Positions 33,946-46,200 of a stretch of DNA of 64,000 nt are shown piece by piece. Numbering within the stretch: position 1 is the first letter of the stretch; every line of letters starts with the position of its first letter. A model generated the notes under the pieces. That model worked only from the letters and a program-made list of their open reading frames with translations. It did not search any database and had not been told where the DNA came from. The stretch is from NCBI GenBank assembly GCA_018398815.1, contig CM031607.1:85347956-85411955 (forward strand), read 5' to 3'. This stretch comes from Conus ventricosus. Lineage: Eukaryota; Mollusca; Gastropoda; Neogastropoda; Conidae. The position numbers and the translations under genes are program-made.

Positions 33946-34555
33946 TCTCAGGCACTGACTGCAGCACTATATAATGACACCACACAATGACCAGTCTAAT
34001 GCACACTCTGTTTGTAGATGGTATGAAGAGTTCGAAATGTCCATGGTCATGCATCATCCATGTAGGTTAGTGGCTGTGCCCATTGGGCAGAGATATAGTA
34101 TGTTGATTGTTCCTGATCAAACATAAACAAAAAAATAACTCTTCTTGTGATCCCAGCTGCGCATGACTTCATGTGTGTGTCTCCTTGTATGCATGCATGA
34201 ATACACATGGCAGTCTCCATCCAAAGCCAGTCTAACATACATGAATACACATGGCAATCTTTATCCTAAGTCAGTCTATGTCAGCATCATTCTGATGTAT
34301 GTCACGTTGGTGGCAATCTTCAATGTGGATAAGGGAAGGAATAGAGGGGATTGCAGTCACACACCCCTTGGCCCACTGGGCTCCATCAGCACATGTGCAC
34401 AGACAATCAGGCAGTCATTCACCACTAGTAGGAGTGGACACTGGCATGTTCAGCAAGACAAACAACAACAGATAACACCAACACAGAGACACAGTGCAGA
34501 CAGCAAAGAGCACCAGACTGTCAGACTAAAAGCCAGGGAAAGGAGTGGATCATGG
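33946..34555. other. No gene seen
   Basis: Includes a partial ~50-bp duplication around 34,200-34,290 (atgaatacacatggcaatct). No coding evidence. Confidence 0.4.
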
Positions 34556-34970
34556 CACAGGTGGGCAATGACAAAAGTGGGTGACACCACAGGTGGGCAA
34601 TGACAAAAGTGGGTGACACCACAGGTGGGCCATGACAAAAGTGGGTGACACCACAGGTGCGCCAATGACACAAGTGGGTGACACCACAGGTGGGCCATGG
34701 CACAAGTGGGTGAAACCACAGGTGGGCCATGGCACAAGTGGGCGACACCACAGGTGGGCCATGGCACAAGTGGGTGGCTCCACTGGTGGGCCATGGCACA
34801 AGTGGGTGACGCCACAGGTGGGCAATGGCACAAGTGGGTGACACCACAGGTGGGCAATGGCACAAGTGGGTGACACCACAGGTGGGCAATGGCACAAGTG
34901 GGTGACACCACAGGTGGGCAATGGCACAAGTGGGTGACACTATAGGTGGGCAATGGCACAAGTGGACTAC
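34556..34970. repeat. 32-bp minisatellite, about 13 units
   Basis: Unit ggtgggcaatggcacaag + tgggtgacaccaca. Because 32 is not divisible by 3, all frames stay open on both strands and produce long false ORFs. Confidence 0.95.
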
Positions 34971-35413
34971 TTACACACTGCTGCCCACTGGGGCAGAAGC
35001 AGAGACAGAGGCTGGAGGTGAGGACTCCTTGCTTGCTGCCTGGAACATTGTGTTCCCCTCCCCTCCCAAAGCCTCAAGAAGCCTTCACACAATGCTGGCC
35101 TACCCATACCTGCACAGGTGCAAAAGGGCGGCTGTTGACAGGCACACATGCACAAAGACACACAACACATACGCACACACACGCATGCAAAGAAGACAGA
35201 CAGAGAGAGAGATTCTGATAATTAAAAAAAAAAATGACCCAGGTTGCTGTTTCCTCATCTGGTTTTCTGTTCCCCAAGAAAAAGAAAGCATTACTGTTAA
35301 GAATGCCTTAAAATTAAAGCATACAGGGGTCATTCTAAAAACAAACCTAATTGCCTTGGTATACGTGTGACACAGGTGCTCAAAGATCAGTCACAAAATA
35401 ACAGGGGCATGTT
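34971..35413. other. No gene seen
   Basis: Unique-looking sequence with a short CA-rich stretch near 35,160. No element recognised. Confidence 0.4.
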
Positions 35414-36250
35414 AGATAAGATAATGTTGCTTATAGCCCAGCCGACCGCAAAGGGCCACATCAGGGCTGTCACCACGTTAAAATCAACTCACAGTCATTT
35501 AAAAAAAAAACAAAAAAAAAAACCTTTCACACATCTCGTTAAATGACATCGTCTACAAACGCACCAGAAACTTTGTTAAAAAATCTTTCTGCCGTAAAAT
35601 CTTAAATCAGATGAAAAATGTTAATCTCTCTCAAAACTCAAGGATCACATCAGGCGGGACATCCCTGAACAGGATCTTCATGGACTCCGCTGTAAAATGT
35701 TTGTGTCTCACATCGTGCAAGTCCCAACACTCTAAAAGAACATGTTCATTGTGAGTGGCGCATGACATGGAATGCACCACGGAGCTTCTTCACTCTTTAA
35801 AAGGTAAGAATGGGTAAAATACGAATGGCGGTGTGCAGCCGGCACAGAACCGTTTCCTCTTTACGACCACCGACGTAGATGGGAGGAAGTCCTTAAGGTT
35901 TGGACGGAACTGAAAGAGTTTGTTATTCGTCTGTGTGTTCCAATCCTCCTGCCAGAGGTCTCTCACATAATCGTTAATTTTGGGTTTCACATCTGAGCAG
36001 GGGATATAAGTGTTGGACAGTTTCTCTCTTGTGGCGTTCTTGGCTAAACGATCAACCATTTCGTTCCCGCCGATGCCAACATGACCAGGAACCCAAGCAA
36101 GAGTAATGTTGTAACCGTCCGCCTCCAACTTGCTAAAAGTTCAAAAAAAAGTAAAAGTTCTGGATGCTGAAGGTTGCGGCCAGCTATGGCCTCCAAAGCT
36201 GACAGCGAATCCGACAGAACCAGAACACGGGCATGTCATTCAATGTGTGC
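35414..36250 (-). mobile_element. 3' part of an RNase H-bearing LINE (parent of the ultrashort insertions)
   Basis: Minus-strand LINE fragment with the end of an RNase H domain, a C-terminal Cys/His motif, a ~230-bp 3' UTR and the terminal segment cgtggtgacagccctgatgt ... gcaacattatcttatctaac. That last ~65 bp is the sequence found alone at 8.15, 28.8, 29.1, 30.2 and 41.16 kb. An integral RNase H places it among the I-superfamily LINEs. Confidence 0.85.
35640..36240 (-). pseudogene. LINE RNase H domain and C-terminal Cys/His region
   Basis: RNase H signatures are VLVLSDSLSALEAIAG (catalytic Asp region) and TLAWVPGHVGIGGNEMVD (the VPGH..I.GNE..D block). They are separated by a frame change near 36,130. 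After another near 35,770 comes CATHNEHVLLECWDLHDVRH, a C-terminal His/Cys motif typical of such LINEs, then a stop after ILEF near 35,640. The RT and endonuclease are absent. It is non-functional as it stands. Confidence 0.82.
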
Positions 36251-36521
36251 TTAAGCATCTGCATATTTCACACACACACACACACACATGCAGACAAGAA
36301 GAAAAGAGAAAAAGAAAAAAAAAAAAAAATCTATACTGATTTTATAAAGAATTCGAAAGCACACAAGTCCTGGACGATTGCCCTTTCCCACAAGTCAGTT
36401 TCTTAACAACCACATGTAAACAATAAACCATAACACTACTCAATGATTCTTTAAAAGACAAAAGAGGAACGTAAGAATGTAACCCATGTGGTTTTTCATA
36501 CTTTTGTTTGCATAACAGCCT

Positions 36522-36579
36522 TAGGGAATACGAGTCTTTTAAGTACCATATAGGGAATACGAGTCTTTTAAGTACCATA
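36522..36579. repeat. 29-bp direct tandem duplication
   Basis: tagggaatacgagtctttta + agtaccata occurs twice in a row without change. Confidence 0.93.
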
Positions 36580-36584
36580 TAGCA

Positions 36585-37015
36585 CCGTGATCAGTATCAA
36601 GATCAGTCATCGCCTCATTAGTATCATACAACACCATGATCAGTATCAAGATCAGTCATCGCCTCGTTAGTATCATACACCACCATGATCAGTATCAAGA
36701 TCAGTCATCGCCTCGTTAGTATCATACAACACCATGATCAGTATCAAGATCAGTCATCGCCTCGTTAGTATCATACAACACCATGATCAGTATCAAGATC
36801 AGTCATCGCCTCGTTAGTATCATACAACACCATGATCAGTATCAAGATCAGTCATCGCCTCGTTAGTATCATACAACACCATGATCAGTATCAAGATCAG
36901 TCATCGCCTCGTTAGTATCATACACCACCATGATCAGAATCAAGATCAGTCATCACCTCGTTAGTACCATAAAACACCATGATCAGAATCAAGATCAGTC
37001 GTCACTTCAGTCTGA
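36585..37015. repeat. 49-bp minisatellite, about 9 units
   Basis: Unit accatgatcagtatcaagat + cagtcatcgcctcgttagta + tcatacaac. Units are highly uniform except the last two. Confidence 0.95.
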
Positions 37016-37064
37016 TATGTTATAAAAAAAAAGAAAGAAAGAATACGAAAGAAAGAAAGAAAAT

Positions 37065-37310
37065 AAATCCTTTTTTAGTTTTGTAATTTTGTTTCCAAAT
37101 ACAATATTCCGACAGGTACAAGATTTTTTTTCCATTCCATTTGAAAAAGGAAAAAAAAAAGAAAAGAAAAAAAATGAAAAAGAAAAAAAATCCTTTTCTG
37201 AATTTGTAACTTTTTTTCAAATATATATATATTCTGCCTGGTGCAAGATTTTTTATCAATATTTTTTTTTATCTATTCCATTTGAAATTTTGAAAAAAAA
37301 AAAAACCAGA
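37065..37310. repeat. Two diverged ~120-bp direct repeats, A/T-rich
   Basis: Both copies read ttttgtaatttt ... aggtacaagattttt ... attccatttgaa, then poly(A). They are spaced by about 120 bp and are strongly diverged. Confidence 0.65.
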
Positions 37311-39100
37311 ATCTGATGAAAATGTCTTTCATTACAGAATCTTAACAAGGCAAATTAATTAGGGTATGCACAAACAAAAGATACTTTGTTGTTGGAACAT
37401 TACAAACTCCAATGATTTTTACTGGGTATGCTTCACAAAGAAGTTGAGAAAAATCACAGCACAAAAGGACCACATGTCTACAAATGAATGAGCACATGTC
37501 TACAAATAAGAATCCACATGTCAAGTTACATTTGACACATATTTTGCTTCTTAAGCTTGTGACCGATGTTTTGGGGTTGTTTTTTTTTCATGGTGGCTAT
37601 TTACGCTACAGTGTACGCTCAATTCATAATAATCATATTCAGAAAGCACTTAACTTGAGAGAGCACACCTGGCAGAGAACGTCTCACAGCATTTACACTG
37701 TAACTCACATTCCCTGCTAATCTCAAGAGCCAGTGTGCTCATTAGGATCACATGCACAAAGAGTGCATCATGGCAGCATCCACAAGATAACAAGTGTTTC
37801 TGTAATCTATGTTAGTGTGATGGTGTGGAGGGGTAAGGGGTGTGCTGGTGAAGACAGGCAGATGGTGATAAATGCAGGAACCTAGGGACAGATGCTAGTC
37901 AAGAAGACACAGAGGACGAAGCAGAGTTTTTCTTCTTTTATTCTCCTTCCATAAGCAGCTCAGACCAGGAACACTGCCATGGGAGCACTCTCTCTCTCTC
38001 TCACACTCAGCATACTGACCACACTCTCTGCCTCCCACGCCAGTAGCTCACACCATGGAACACTCCTGGGAGCACTCACTCTCACACTCAGCGCCCTGAG
38101 CACTCTCTGTGTCCCCGGGGCACTCTCTCGGGACGCACTAGGGAACACTCTTCACACTCACACAGCGCCCCAGATATATACAGGTTACCGGACCGCAAAG
38201 CAGACAACACAGCGCTGCACTCAAAATGGGCCTCGCGAGACAGGAAATGACAAAATTTGTGCTATCTGTCACAGCTTCTGTGTTGTCTAGCTCGCTGCCC
38301 GTTCAAAGTATTCCTATTTGATATCTATGAAAACCTCAGAACCCAAGGAATAAAATGCAGTAAGTCACATTTGACAACTTTGTAGCTGTGTAAAGTTATT
38401 AATGATTAAAGTCCGAGAGTGAACCCACTTTAATGTGTTTGCGTCACATTTTCCTCTATTTCGATGAAAAATACCAAACAGCAAATAATGTAATGAATGA
38501 ATTATGAATAACTCATGAACAAAATATATCATCTATAACAGGTGACCAAGAAATGTACTGTTAGCACCCGGCTACATCAGTAATTCTTAAGTAAACAATC
38601 TAAGGGACCTAAATATACCCAATATTGTTCCTTCTTCTCATTATTCTGTTGAGCATTTCTTCTTTTTCTTAATTTTTTTTTTATAATTTCCTTCAAAGTA
38701 CAACATAAATATGACCATTTTTCAATGTATCATACACTTATGAAGGTTTTTTTTTAATGCACAAACATATATACGTATAGCAAAACCATAAGGCAGAAAA
38801 CCATTTAATAATTCTAAACATTCAAACAGAAACAGCTCACTTTTATACACATACAAATATACCAAACAAACAATAAAACAGACATTGAGACAAGCAAGCT
38901 GCAGTAGAGAGAAAATAATATATAAATAAAAAAAATTTTAAAAAGAAAAAAAGTTCACTGCACAAACCTCCCCTGGTTGGTTCCTGCCCCCGTGCATACG
39001 AAAGCAAAAGTACACAGGGGCTTAAGACAGAGGAGAAAAATGTGCCGTGAAGATAAACTTTGCAGGTTAGGGCCTCTTCCTCAACCAAGAAGAAGCAGAC
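37311..39100. other. No gene seen; short repeats near 38.0 kb
   Basis: Two partial copies of gggagcactc + tctcacactcagc occur near 37,982 and 38,068 in a GC-richer patch (37,950-38,260). The rest is AT-rich. The 3' UTR of the older LINE to the right may reach a T-rich stretch near 38,660-38,690, but I cannot fix that boundary. Confidence 0.4.
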
Positions 39101-39102
39101 CT

Positions 39103-39103
39103 G

Positions 39104-39144
<41 letters not shown>

Positions 39145-39160
39145 GAGAGAGAGAGAGTCT
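39103..39160. repeat. (GA)n microsatellite
   Basis: GA run with ACAGACAG interruption. Confidence 0.93.
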
Positions 39161-39479
39161 GTAGTTGTTTACAAGTAACCATTCATATGCATCAATATAG
39201 GGGAATGCAAAAATTTCAAAATAAACCTTGGTATCCCCACCATTGTTCACAGAATTGAGAATATGTATCCTCTAGTGAATGCATAAATTTAAGGTCAGAA
39301 TATCTGCATTTCATAACACAAAGGAAACCTTGCACACTGGGTACACCCTTTGCCGTGTAAGATTTAAACATTATATATATAGAATTTTGCAGTTAATAAA
39401 ATGTAATTAAGCCCAAAATCTGTTTTAACACCCATCTTTATATCCAAACAAAATCAGTTCTTCTGACAGAGCTAATTTT

Positions 39480-39872
39480 TCAATGTTCACATTTTGTAGT
39501 CAGAACATGCATTAGATCATGCCAGAAGCTCTGTACACTTGTACATTTCCATAACAGATGTTGGATGGTTTGAATTTCTTCCTGGCAAAAAATACAAATT
39601 GGGTCTTCACCAAACTTGCAGTCGAATAAATATTTTCTTGTTGGCAAAAGACAATGTAATATATGCAGCTGAAACCATTTCAGTTTTGTGTCATGAAAAA
39701 TTTTACAATGTTTAAAAATCTTGAACCAATTCAAATTTTCAAAACTAAGGTTCCATTTTAGAACCGCTGCAGGCAACACATCAGATTTCAAAAGCAGTCC
39801 CTGTATGCTCTTGCTTCCTTCTTTTACAGTTTTCCAAATGTTCGTTTCTATGACCCGATATCTATCTACCAA
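39480..39872 (-). pseudogene. C-terminal region of the older LINE ORF2 (Cys/His motif)
   Basis: Open frame with LKWFQLHILHCLLPTRKYLF followed by CIFCQEEIQTIQHLLWKC, the Cys-x2-Cys...His...Cys motif (zf-RVT type) found at the end of Tx1/L1-like ORF2. A matching block, CNFCNMDEQCISHMLYDC, is at the same place in the younger LINE. Confidence 0.85.
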
Positions 39873-40639
39873 CTGAATATTACATTTCTGTTGATGCTCA
39901 GTGACAGTGTTAATACCAGTATATAAAAGAAAGTTCTGTTAATGTTTGGATAAAGATCTTGGAATTCACGAAACATACTGAATCTGTTATCAGCAACACT
40001 GTATAACTGGTGAATAAACAAGATATTCTCATAAACCCCATTCCTTTACAAAAACAACATGTCTGGCTTTAATTATGTGTTTGTTGTAGTGAATGCGTTC
40101 AGCCAGGAACTCTGCAGGGCTCAGGGGAAGGCATTTTGCATACATACAAACGCTTGAAATGTTTTAGTACATCTGTCCAAATTAGGTTATTACATGACCT
40201 CAAACAAACATGCACATATTCCTCTCCTAGTTTTGGCAGGTTCACAAAGTTGGGAAATAATGCACATATAAACCTTTGTAAGCTTCCCTCAAAATTAAGT
40301 CTTTTAACCATGACAATTTCAATAAAGCAATATAAGCATGCAAATCAGAGGAGAGAGATCTCTCTTGCTCCACCTCCCTAATAGTCTTTTAATGTTAAGT
40401 AACTTTCCATGGAAATTTACTTCAATCATCCTATTGAAGTCTAGACAAAATTGAATGCCCAAAATCTTAAAAATCCCGGGTTCCAGCAAAAGTTCTCGTC
40501 ACGCATATATACCTTGTGGTCGAGTTTTTCTTACTTCCAAACCAAACTACTTTAGTTTTTTTCATTATTGATTTTTAGACATGATATCTGTGCAAAACTT
40601 TTCAACACCTTAATAGCTTCTTTAAAGGACTTTTTGTGC

Positions 40640-41440
40640 CATCTAGACAGATATTTGTATCATCAGTGAATTGCGACAGGAGGACCCCTGCTCCCTCACC
40701 TGAATTCCTTTTATATCATCATGCTGTCTAATTAAGACAGACAAGACCTCTGCACCAATTAAGTTTAAATATGATGAGCATGGATCCCCCTGCCGCACTC
40801 CACATCTGATAGGGAACCAACTGGAGTACTGTCCATTAACGGACACACAAGTTATGTTTTTATAAAAAAATATAGAAGTCTATTTAATAATGTCTGGGCC
40901 AAAGTTGACGAAGTTTAATGCCTTTTTGAAAAAGGACCAAGCAAGAGAATCGAACGCTTTCTCAAAATTAATGTCAAGAAGTAAACCAGAAATACGCTCC
41001 TCAGAATACTGAAGAACATCATAGATTTTTCTAATAATTTCACCTATATAGCGCCCTGCCATAAAGCCCTTCTGATCTTCATGAATAATTTTTGGTAAAA
41101 ATCATTTTATATGCGATTGGCTATTGAGGCAGAGAGAATTCTGTATGCTGTATTCAAGAGAGAGATAATGTTGCTTATAGCCCAGCCGACCGCAAAGGGC
41201 CACATCAGGGCTGATTCAAGAGAAAAATAGGTCTCCAGTTCCTTAAGTGTTGTTTTGGCTTCACATCTTTTGGTATACAAATAATAATGCCCTGTCTCTG
41301 TGTGGATGACATACATTGCTTATCAAATCCCTCATTTAGAGACCTGACAAGAAATGAGCCAATATCAATGAAGAAAAATTTACAGAACTCTACTGTGAAA
41401 CCATCAGATCCATGGCTCTTGTTATTTTTCACGTTCTTTA
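40640..41440 (-). pseudogene. L1/Tx1-like reverse transcriptase of the older LINE
   Basis: Blocks visible: NNKSHGSDGFTVEFCKFF, IICIPKDVKPKQHLRNWRPI, AGRYIGEIIRKIYDVLQYS, GLLLDINFEKAFDSLAWSF (motif A) and IRCGVRQGDPCSSYLN (motif B). Motif C is degenerate (FTDDTN-like, near 40,665). The frame is broken several times and interrupted by the 52-bp insertion. The wording of the motifs is that of the Tx1/L1 group. Confidence 0.85.
41162..41213 (-). mobile_element. Ultrashort LINE 3'-end insertion (52 bp) inside a LINE RT
   Basis: gagataatgttgcttatagc ... acatcagggctg is flanked by perfect 10-bp repeats, attcaagaga, at 41152-41161 and 41214-41223. Removing the insert and one repeat restores the RT reading RPIFLL-NTAYRILSA, so the empty site is known. 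This is the cleanest proof that a ~52-bp unit was inserted as such. Confidence 0.92.
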
Positions 41441-42479
41441 GTGTTACTCCTACTTCACAGTAAGTTAGTGGGCCCTCTAACTGGATGCTTTCTTCTTGAG
41501 TTAATTTATTTGTCTCCTCAATATGTGTCCAAGATCAACATTTTTCATTAATTGAACTGAATACAACTGCTGATAGAATCTTTCGACTTCTTTAAGAACT
41601 GCATTTTGATCAGATATTATTTCACCATAATTATTCTCCAGATAACTCATTTAGCGATCAATAGAATTTCTGTTTTCCAGGCTACAAGAGTACTGACTAG
41701 GCTTCTCACCCTCCTGAATCTATTTTATCCTTGATCTAAATATCATGCCTTCTACTTTCTTTTCGCATATTTCTTGTAGCTGCACTTTGGATTGCTCTAG
41801 TTCCTCCAAGTAATCTTTATTAACATTTACACTTAGACTTTTAATTTTGCTTCCAGTTCTTTTCAAGTTCTGTTTCCATTTTCTTTTTGAAGCATGAGTA
41901 TGATATTGTTTTTTTCTCTAATTTTCAGAAGCATTTAAAAAAAAATTACTGATCTGAAATAGAGAACTGAACCATATCATTTGGTACCTCATTAATATTT
42001 TCAAGGTTGTAGACTGGCAGAGCATATTCTTTTTTAATTCTAGTATTACATTTTTTTTTTTTTTGATTTTTTTTTTTTTTTTTTTTTAAATGTTTTATTC
42101 CTCCTCTCTCATCCCTCCATTTACAGTTCCTTCACTTTCTTCCCTTCTTCACGCACTCATCCTTCGACATGAATTTAACAAACAATTTGACATAGCATGT
42201 CCAGTACATGTACGAATGTAAGGCTGCATAGTTATAAACAATAAATGAATTATGAATAGTAAATATACAATTGTTACAATCTGGCAATTTTCTTTGTGTT
42301 TTACTCAGTTTGAATGAGTGGGGAAAAAAAAAAAAAAAAAAAAAAAAGTAGTAGTTGCAAGGAGGTTTGTTTTTCATTTCAGTTACAAACAAACTGACAA
42401 ACACAGAACATTATAGTGACAAAACAGTAATACTAGGTACTATGAATTTGAGAAAATAACATGCACCCACACAATGAAA

Positions 42480-42654
42480 CACACACACACACACACACAC
42501 ACATACGTATGTACACATATGCACACACATGAAATATATGACTATACATACACACACCTGCATACACATACATATACATACACATATACATAATGCAAAA
42601 CACATACCAATACATATACAAATGCACGACTACAACACAGAGGCGAAAGGACAC

Positions 42655-42701
<47 letters not shown>
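42480..42701. repeat. (CA)n microsatellites in the LINE 3' UTR
   Basis: CA runs at about 42,480-42,502 and 42,651-42,701, with CATA-rich sequence between. Confidence 0.93.
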
Positions 42702-42704
<3 letters not shown>

Positions 42705-43239
42705 AAAGGATACAGGAGAGAGTTGTTAGTTGATTATCATAGATGATACAGCATATATATAAATACATGATACTCTTATCGCTAGTATCGGTTGAAGTTG
42801 ATCTATACATAGTAAAGTTTTTGTGTAGTAAGTTACGTGGAGTGAAACAAGTTAGAGTATGATGAGACCTCTTCGGAATGCTCAAGGTAGGTTTCTACAA
42901 CTTCCTCTTTTCTTTTCTTGTCTTCTTTCACGGCATGCCACACACAGCTTGTATAATATTGATAGGAATCGACTAAATACTGTAACATAGTATAAATATT
43001 GAAAACAGATTGCATGATTGATAATAACCAAACAGAGAAATACAAAAAATTTTGAAAAAGAGTAATAAAATAAAATTCTTTGACAGCAGCCATAGGGCTC
43101 TATCCAGTTTTGTTAATAAAAAGAAACCGTATTCAAAGATCAATAAAAAAGTGTGGAATAAGGCAGCCAACTTTCTTCAAATTCTCTATATGTGTTGTTC
43201 AAAAACGATACATATTTTTCTGATTCCAATCTGTTTCTA

Positions 43240-46200
43240 AGAAATGTTATGAACAACTGGACATTTGGGTGTGTATTTTGCAATTTTGTCTTGTATATAT
43301 AAAATTAGCCAGAAGCAGATAAAATCTAGAGGCTTATCTGTTGTAATATTTTGTTTTACTCCGAACAAAACTAATTCTTTATCAATTTGAAGGTAATCAC
43401 AATGTGGACATTTTTCCTTAAGCAAATGTTCAAAACCGATCCAAATCTGTTGACAATAGCACAATCATACAACATGTGTGAAATGCATTGCTCATCCATA
43501 TTACAAAAGTTGCAAACAGGGGAATCAATAATTTTAATCCTGAACAAATATCTCTGAGTGGGGAGTAGTCTATGTAATAGTCTGGTTTGAAAACCATCTG
43601 AGCTGTACATTTTTGGGTAGTTTTATAATAATGTGAAAAAATATGCTTCCAGCTCAGAGTTTCAAACAAGTTGTTCCATTTTTTGACTGCTGTTGGGAAT
43701 AGCATCATTTCCATTTAAAATGGTCTGCACATGTTTATTGCCCTTATAAATAAAGGACCATGTCATCGAGTCTAAAGTTTTGTATCTGTTGGTTAGAACT
43801 ACATTTAACTTTTGACAATATGTTCGGACTGCGTCGACAATACCTTCATACAATATAAAATTGGTTCTAATACCTGGGTACTTAAGCAGAAATTGGTTAT
43901 ATGTCAAAAACCCTGACCATTATCATTAATTATATTTTTTACATAGAAAATGTCATAGTCCACCATTCTCGCACCCAAACACCCTTCGTCCCCGTATAAT
44001 ATTAATGTTGTAATGAATACATTCAGACATGAATTCATGCACAGAAGATACACAACATTTGTACATAGTTTTTTGTAATTTTTTTACAACATCCTTCCAG
44101 AATGGGTTTCCAACATTTTCAATAATAATATTAGCATATTCGGCTCCAAAATGTTTTAAATGTCCTAACCTAGGAAACATATCAAGGGTAAAATCCTTCC
44201 ACTCAGAATCAGAGTTCAGTCTCCTTAACCAAGATATCTTCATAGAAGACAAAAAGTTTCCAACATTCAGCATCTTCAATCCACCTTCAAAGTACTGTTT
44301 TTCAACCACAGACCTTTTGATTTTGCCTTGTTTGCCATTCCACAAAAACATGTACAGTTCTTTTTCTAAAGATTTCAAAAATAGTTTGGTGGGTCAGCAA
44401 ATTAATTAATAAATAGATAATTTTTGAAAACACAAAGGGTTTTTTAATAACAGTTATTTTTCCATACGGGGTAATCTGTCTTTTTTTCCAAGACCTAAGA
44501 CGCGTCTGATTGAAAAAAGTTTGTCCTCGTAGTTTAGTTGTACAATAGTGTCAGTGTTGGTGGAAAAGTAATGCCTAAAACCTTAAAAGTGCCTGGGTCC
44601 CAAACAAAATTTCTTATCACGCATATATTGCATGCCAGAATTTTTCTGCTACCTATCCAAACAACTTGGGGTTTTGTCATAATTTATTTTTAGACCAGAA
44701 ATATGTGCAAATCTTGTAAGGGTATGTATTGCTTCAATAAATGACTTTTCTGATCCATCAAGGCACAATGTTGTGTCATCAGCAAATTGGGATAGTAAGT
44801 TTACTTTATTTTTAATTTTAATTCCTTTAATGTTCACATTACGGCGGATCATGAGAGACAATATTTCCGCACAGATTAAATACAAATAAGGTGAGGCAGG
44901 ATCCCCCTGTCTGATTTCCTCTTTCTATTGAAAACCAAGGAGTGTATTGGCCATTGACCGAGATACGGGTAGAAATTTGGTTATAAAAAGTCATTATCCA
45001 TTTAATAATGTCTGGGCCAAATTTAAAAAAATGTAAGCATTTTAGTAGAAAGGACCAAGACACACTGTCAAACGCCTTTTCAAAATCTACTAATAATAAC
45101 ATGCCTGGAATATTTTTTTTTTCAGTGTACAACAATGTATCGTAGAGTAACCTGATATTTTCGCCAATGAAACAGCCCTTTAGAAAACCTTTTTGGCTTT
45201 CATGAATAACACTTGGTAAAACTCTCTCGAGACGGTGAGCAATACAAGCTGAAGCGATTTTGTATGTAGTATTCAAAAGGGAAATAGGCGCCAGTTTTTT
45301 AATAAATCGTTTAGGTTTCCCTTCTTTAGGGATACATATTATAGTTCCTTGCCCTGGGTTATTGACATTTGACCTTTGTCAAAACCTCGTTGATAGAACG
45401 CACAAGGAAAGAGCCAATATCAATAAAGAAAAACTTAAAAAATTCAACAGTAAAGCCATCAGGTCCTGGACTTTTAAAGTTTTTCATATTTTTCAAAGCA
45501 CAAGCAGCTTCCTGAAATGTTTATCAAGCCTTCGATAGATTCACTCTCCTCATTAGATAGAACTGGTGCATCAGGGAGTTCATCAGTAATGTTAACATCG
45601 TTTACCTCTCTAAAGCAATATAAATTTTCATAGAAGCATTTTGTATCATTAAGAACATTTTTTGATCTGAAATTATTGTTCCATTTTCTTTTTCGAGAAA
45701 GGGTATAGACTTGTCTAGGTAGTTACGGTTTTCAAGATTACAGAAATATTTACTAACCTTTTCAACCCTGATGGATCCAGCGAACCCTCGAACGCATTGC
45801 CATACCTTGAATCCTGTGATCCCTAATTTTCCTGTAACTGTGTTTTTAAGTTTTCTAAAACTGGAATATCTTCCTCATGCAAATCACGTTCAAGATTACT
45901 TATTCTTTTTTCAAGGTTGAGTTCTTGCTGGGTTTCCTTTCTTTTTTTGTAAGTGCTATAAGATATTGTTTTCCCCCCAATTTCTAATAACAGGGTTTCA
46001 AAAAAAAGTTGATCATTGATCTCAAAGGAGATATTTTCGTTAGGAATATTTTCATGTTGTCTAAATTGTAAGGTAATAGTGCATACTGTTTTTTCACCTC
46101 ATTGATGATTCTTTTTATTTCTGAAATAAATTTTTTTTTCTTTAAGCAAACTATTATTAAATTTCCAGAAAGGCCTATCACGTTTAAGCTGCTCTTTTTT

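Larger units (their letters stand above)
39450..42050 (-). mobile_element. Older L1/Tx1-like LINE, 3' half
   Basis: Minus-strand ORF2 remnant: RT and C-terminal region. Its 5' half lies at 49,053-50,400, on the far side of the younger LINE. At the break the coding sequence reads ...LELKKEYALPVYNLENIN here, and the other half ends FACEVKNVI. The undisrupted paralogue in the younger LINE reads SEIKRIINEVKKQYALLPYN, so the two halves join exactly. A 52-bp LINE-tail insertion interrupts the RT at 41,162. Confidence 0.88.

Noticed and set aside
34450..34961. Three overlapping His/Cys/Pro-rich open frames of 125-169 codons
   Set aside because: All frames of a 32-bp tandem repeat are open; this is a repeat artefact.
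31310..37015. CRISPR-like regular repeats
   Set aside because: Units are contiguous tandem repeats without unique spacers, and the DNA is animal nuclear.
28798..41213. Recurrent peptide ALMWPFAVGWAISNII resembling a membrane segment
   Set aside because: It is the translation of the LINE 3'-end insertion, a non-coding segment; it appears wherever the element inserts.
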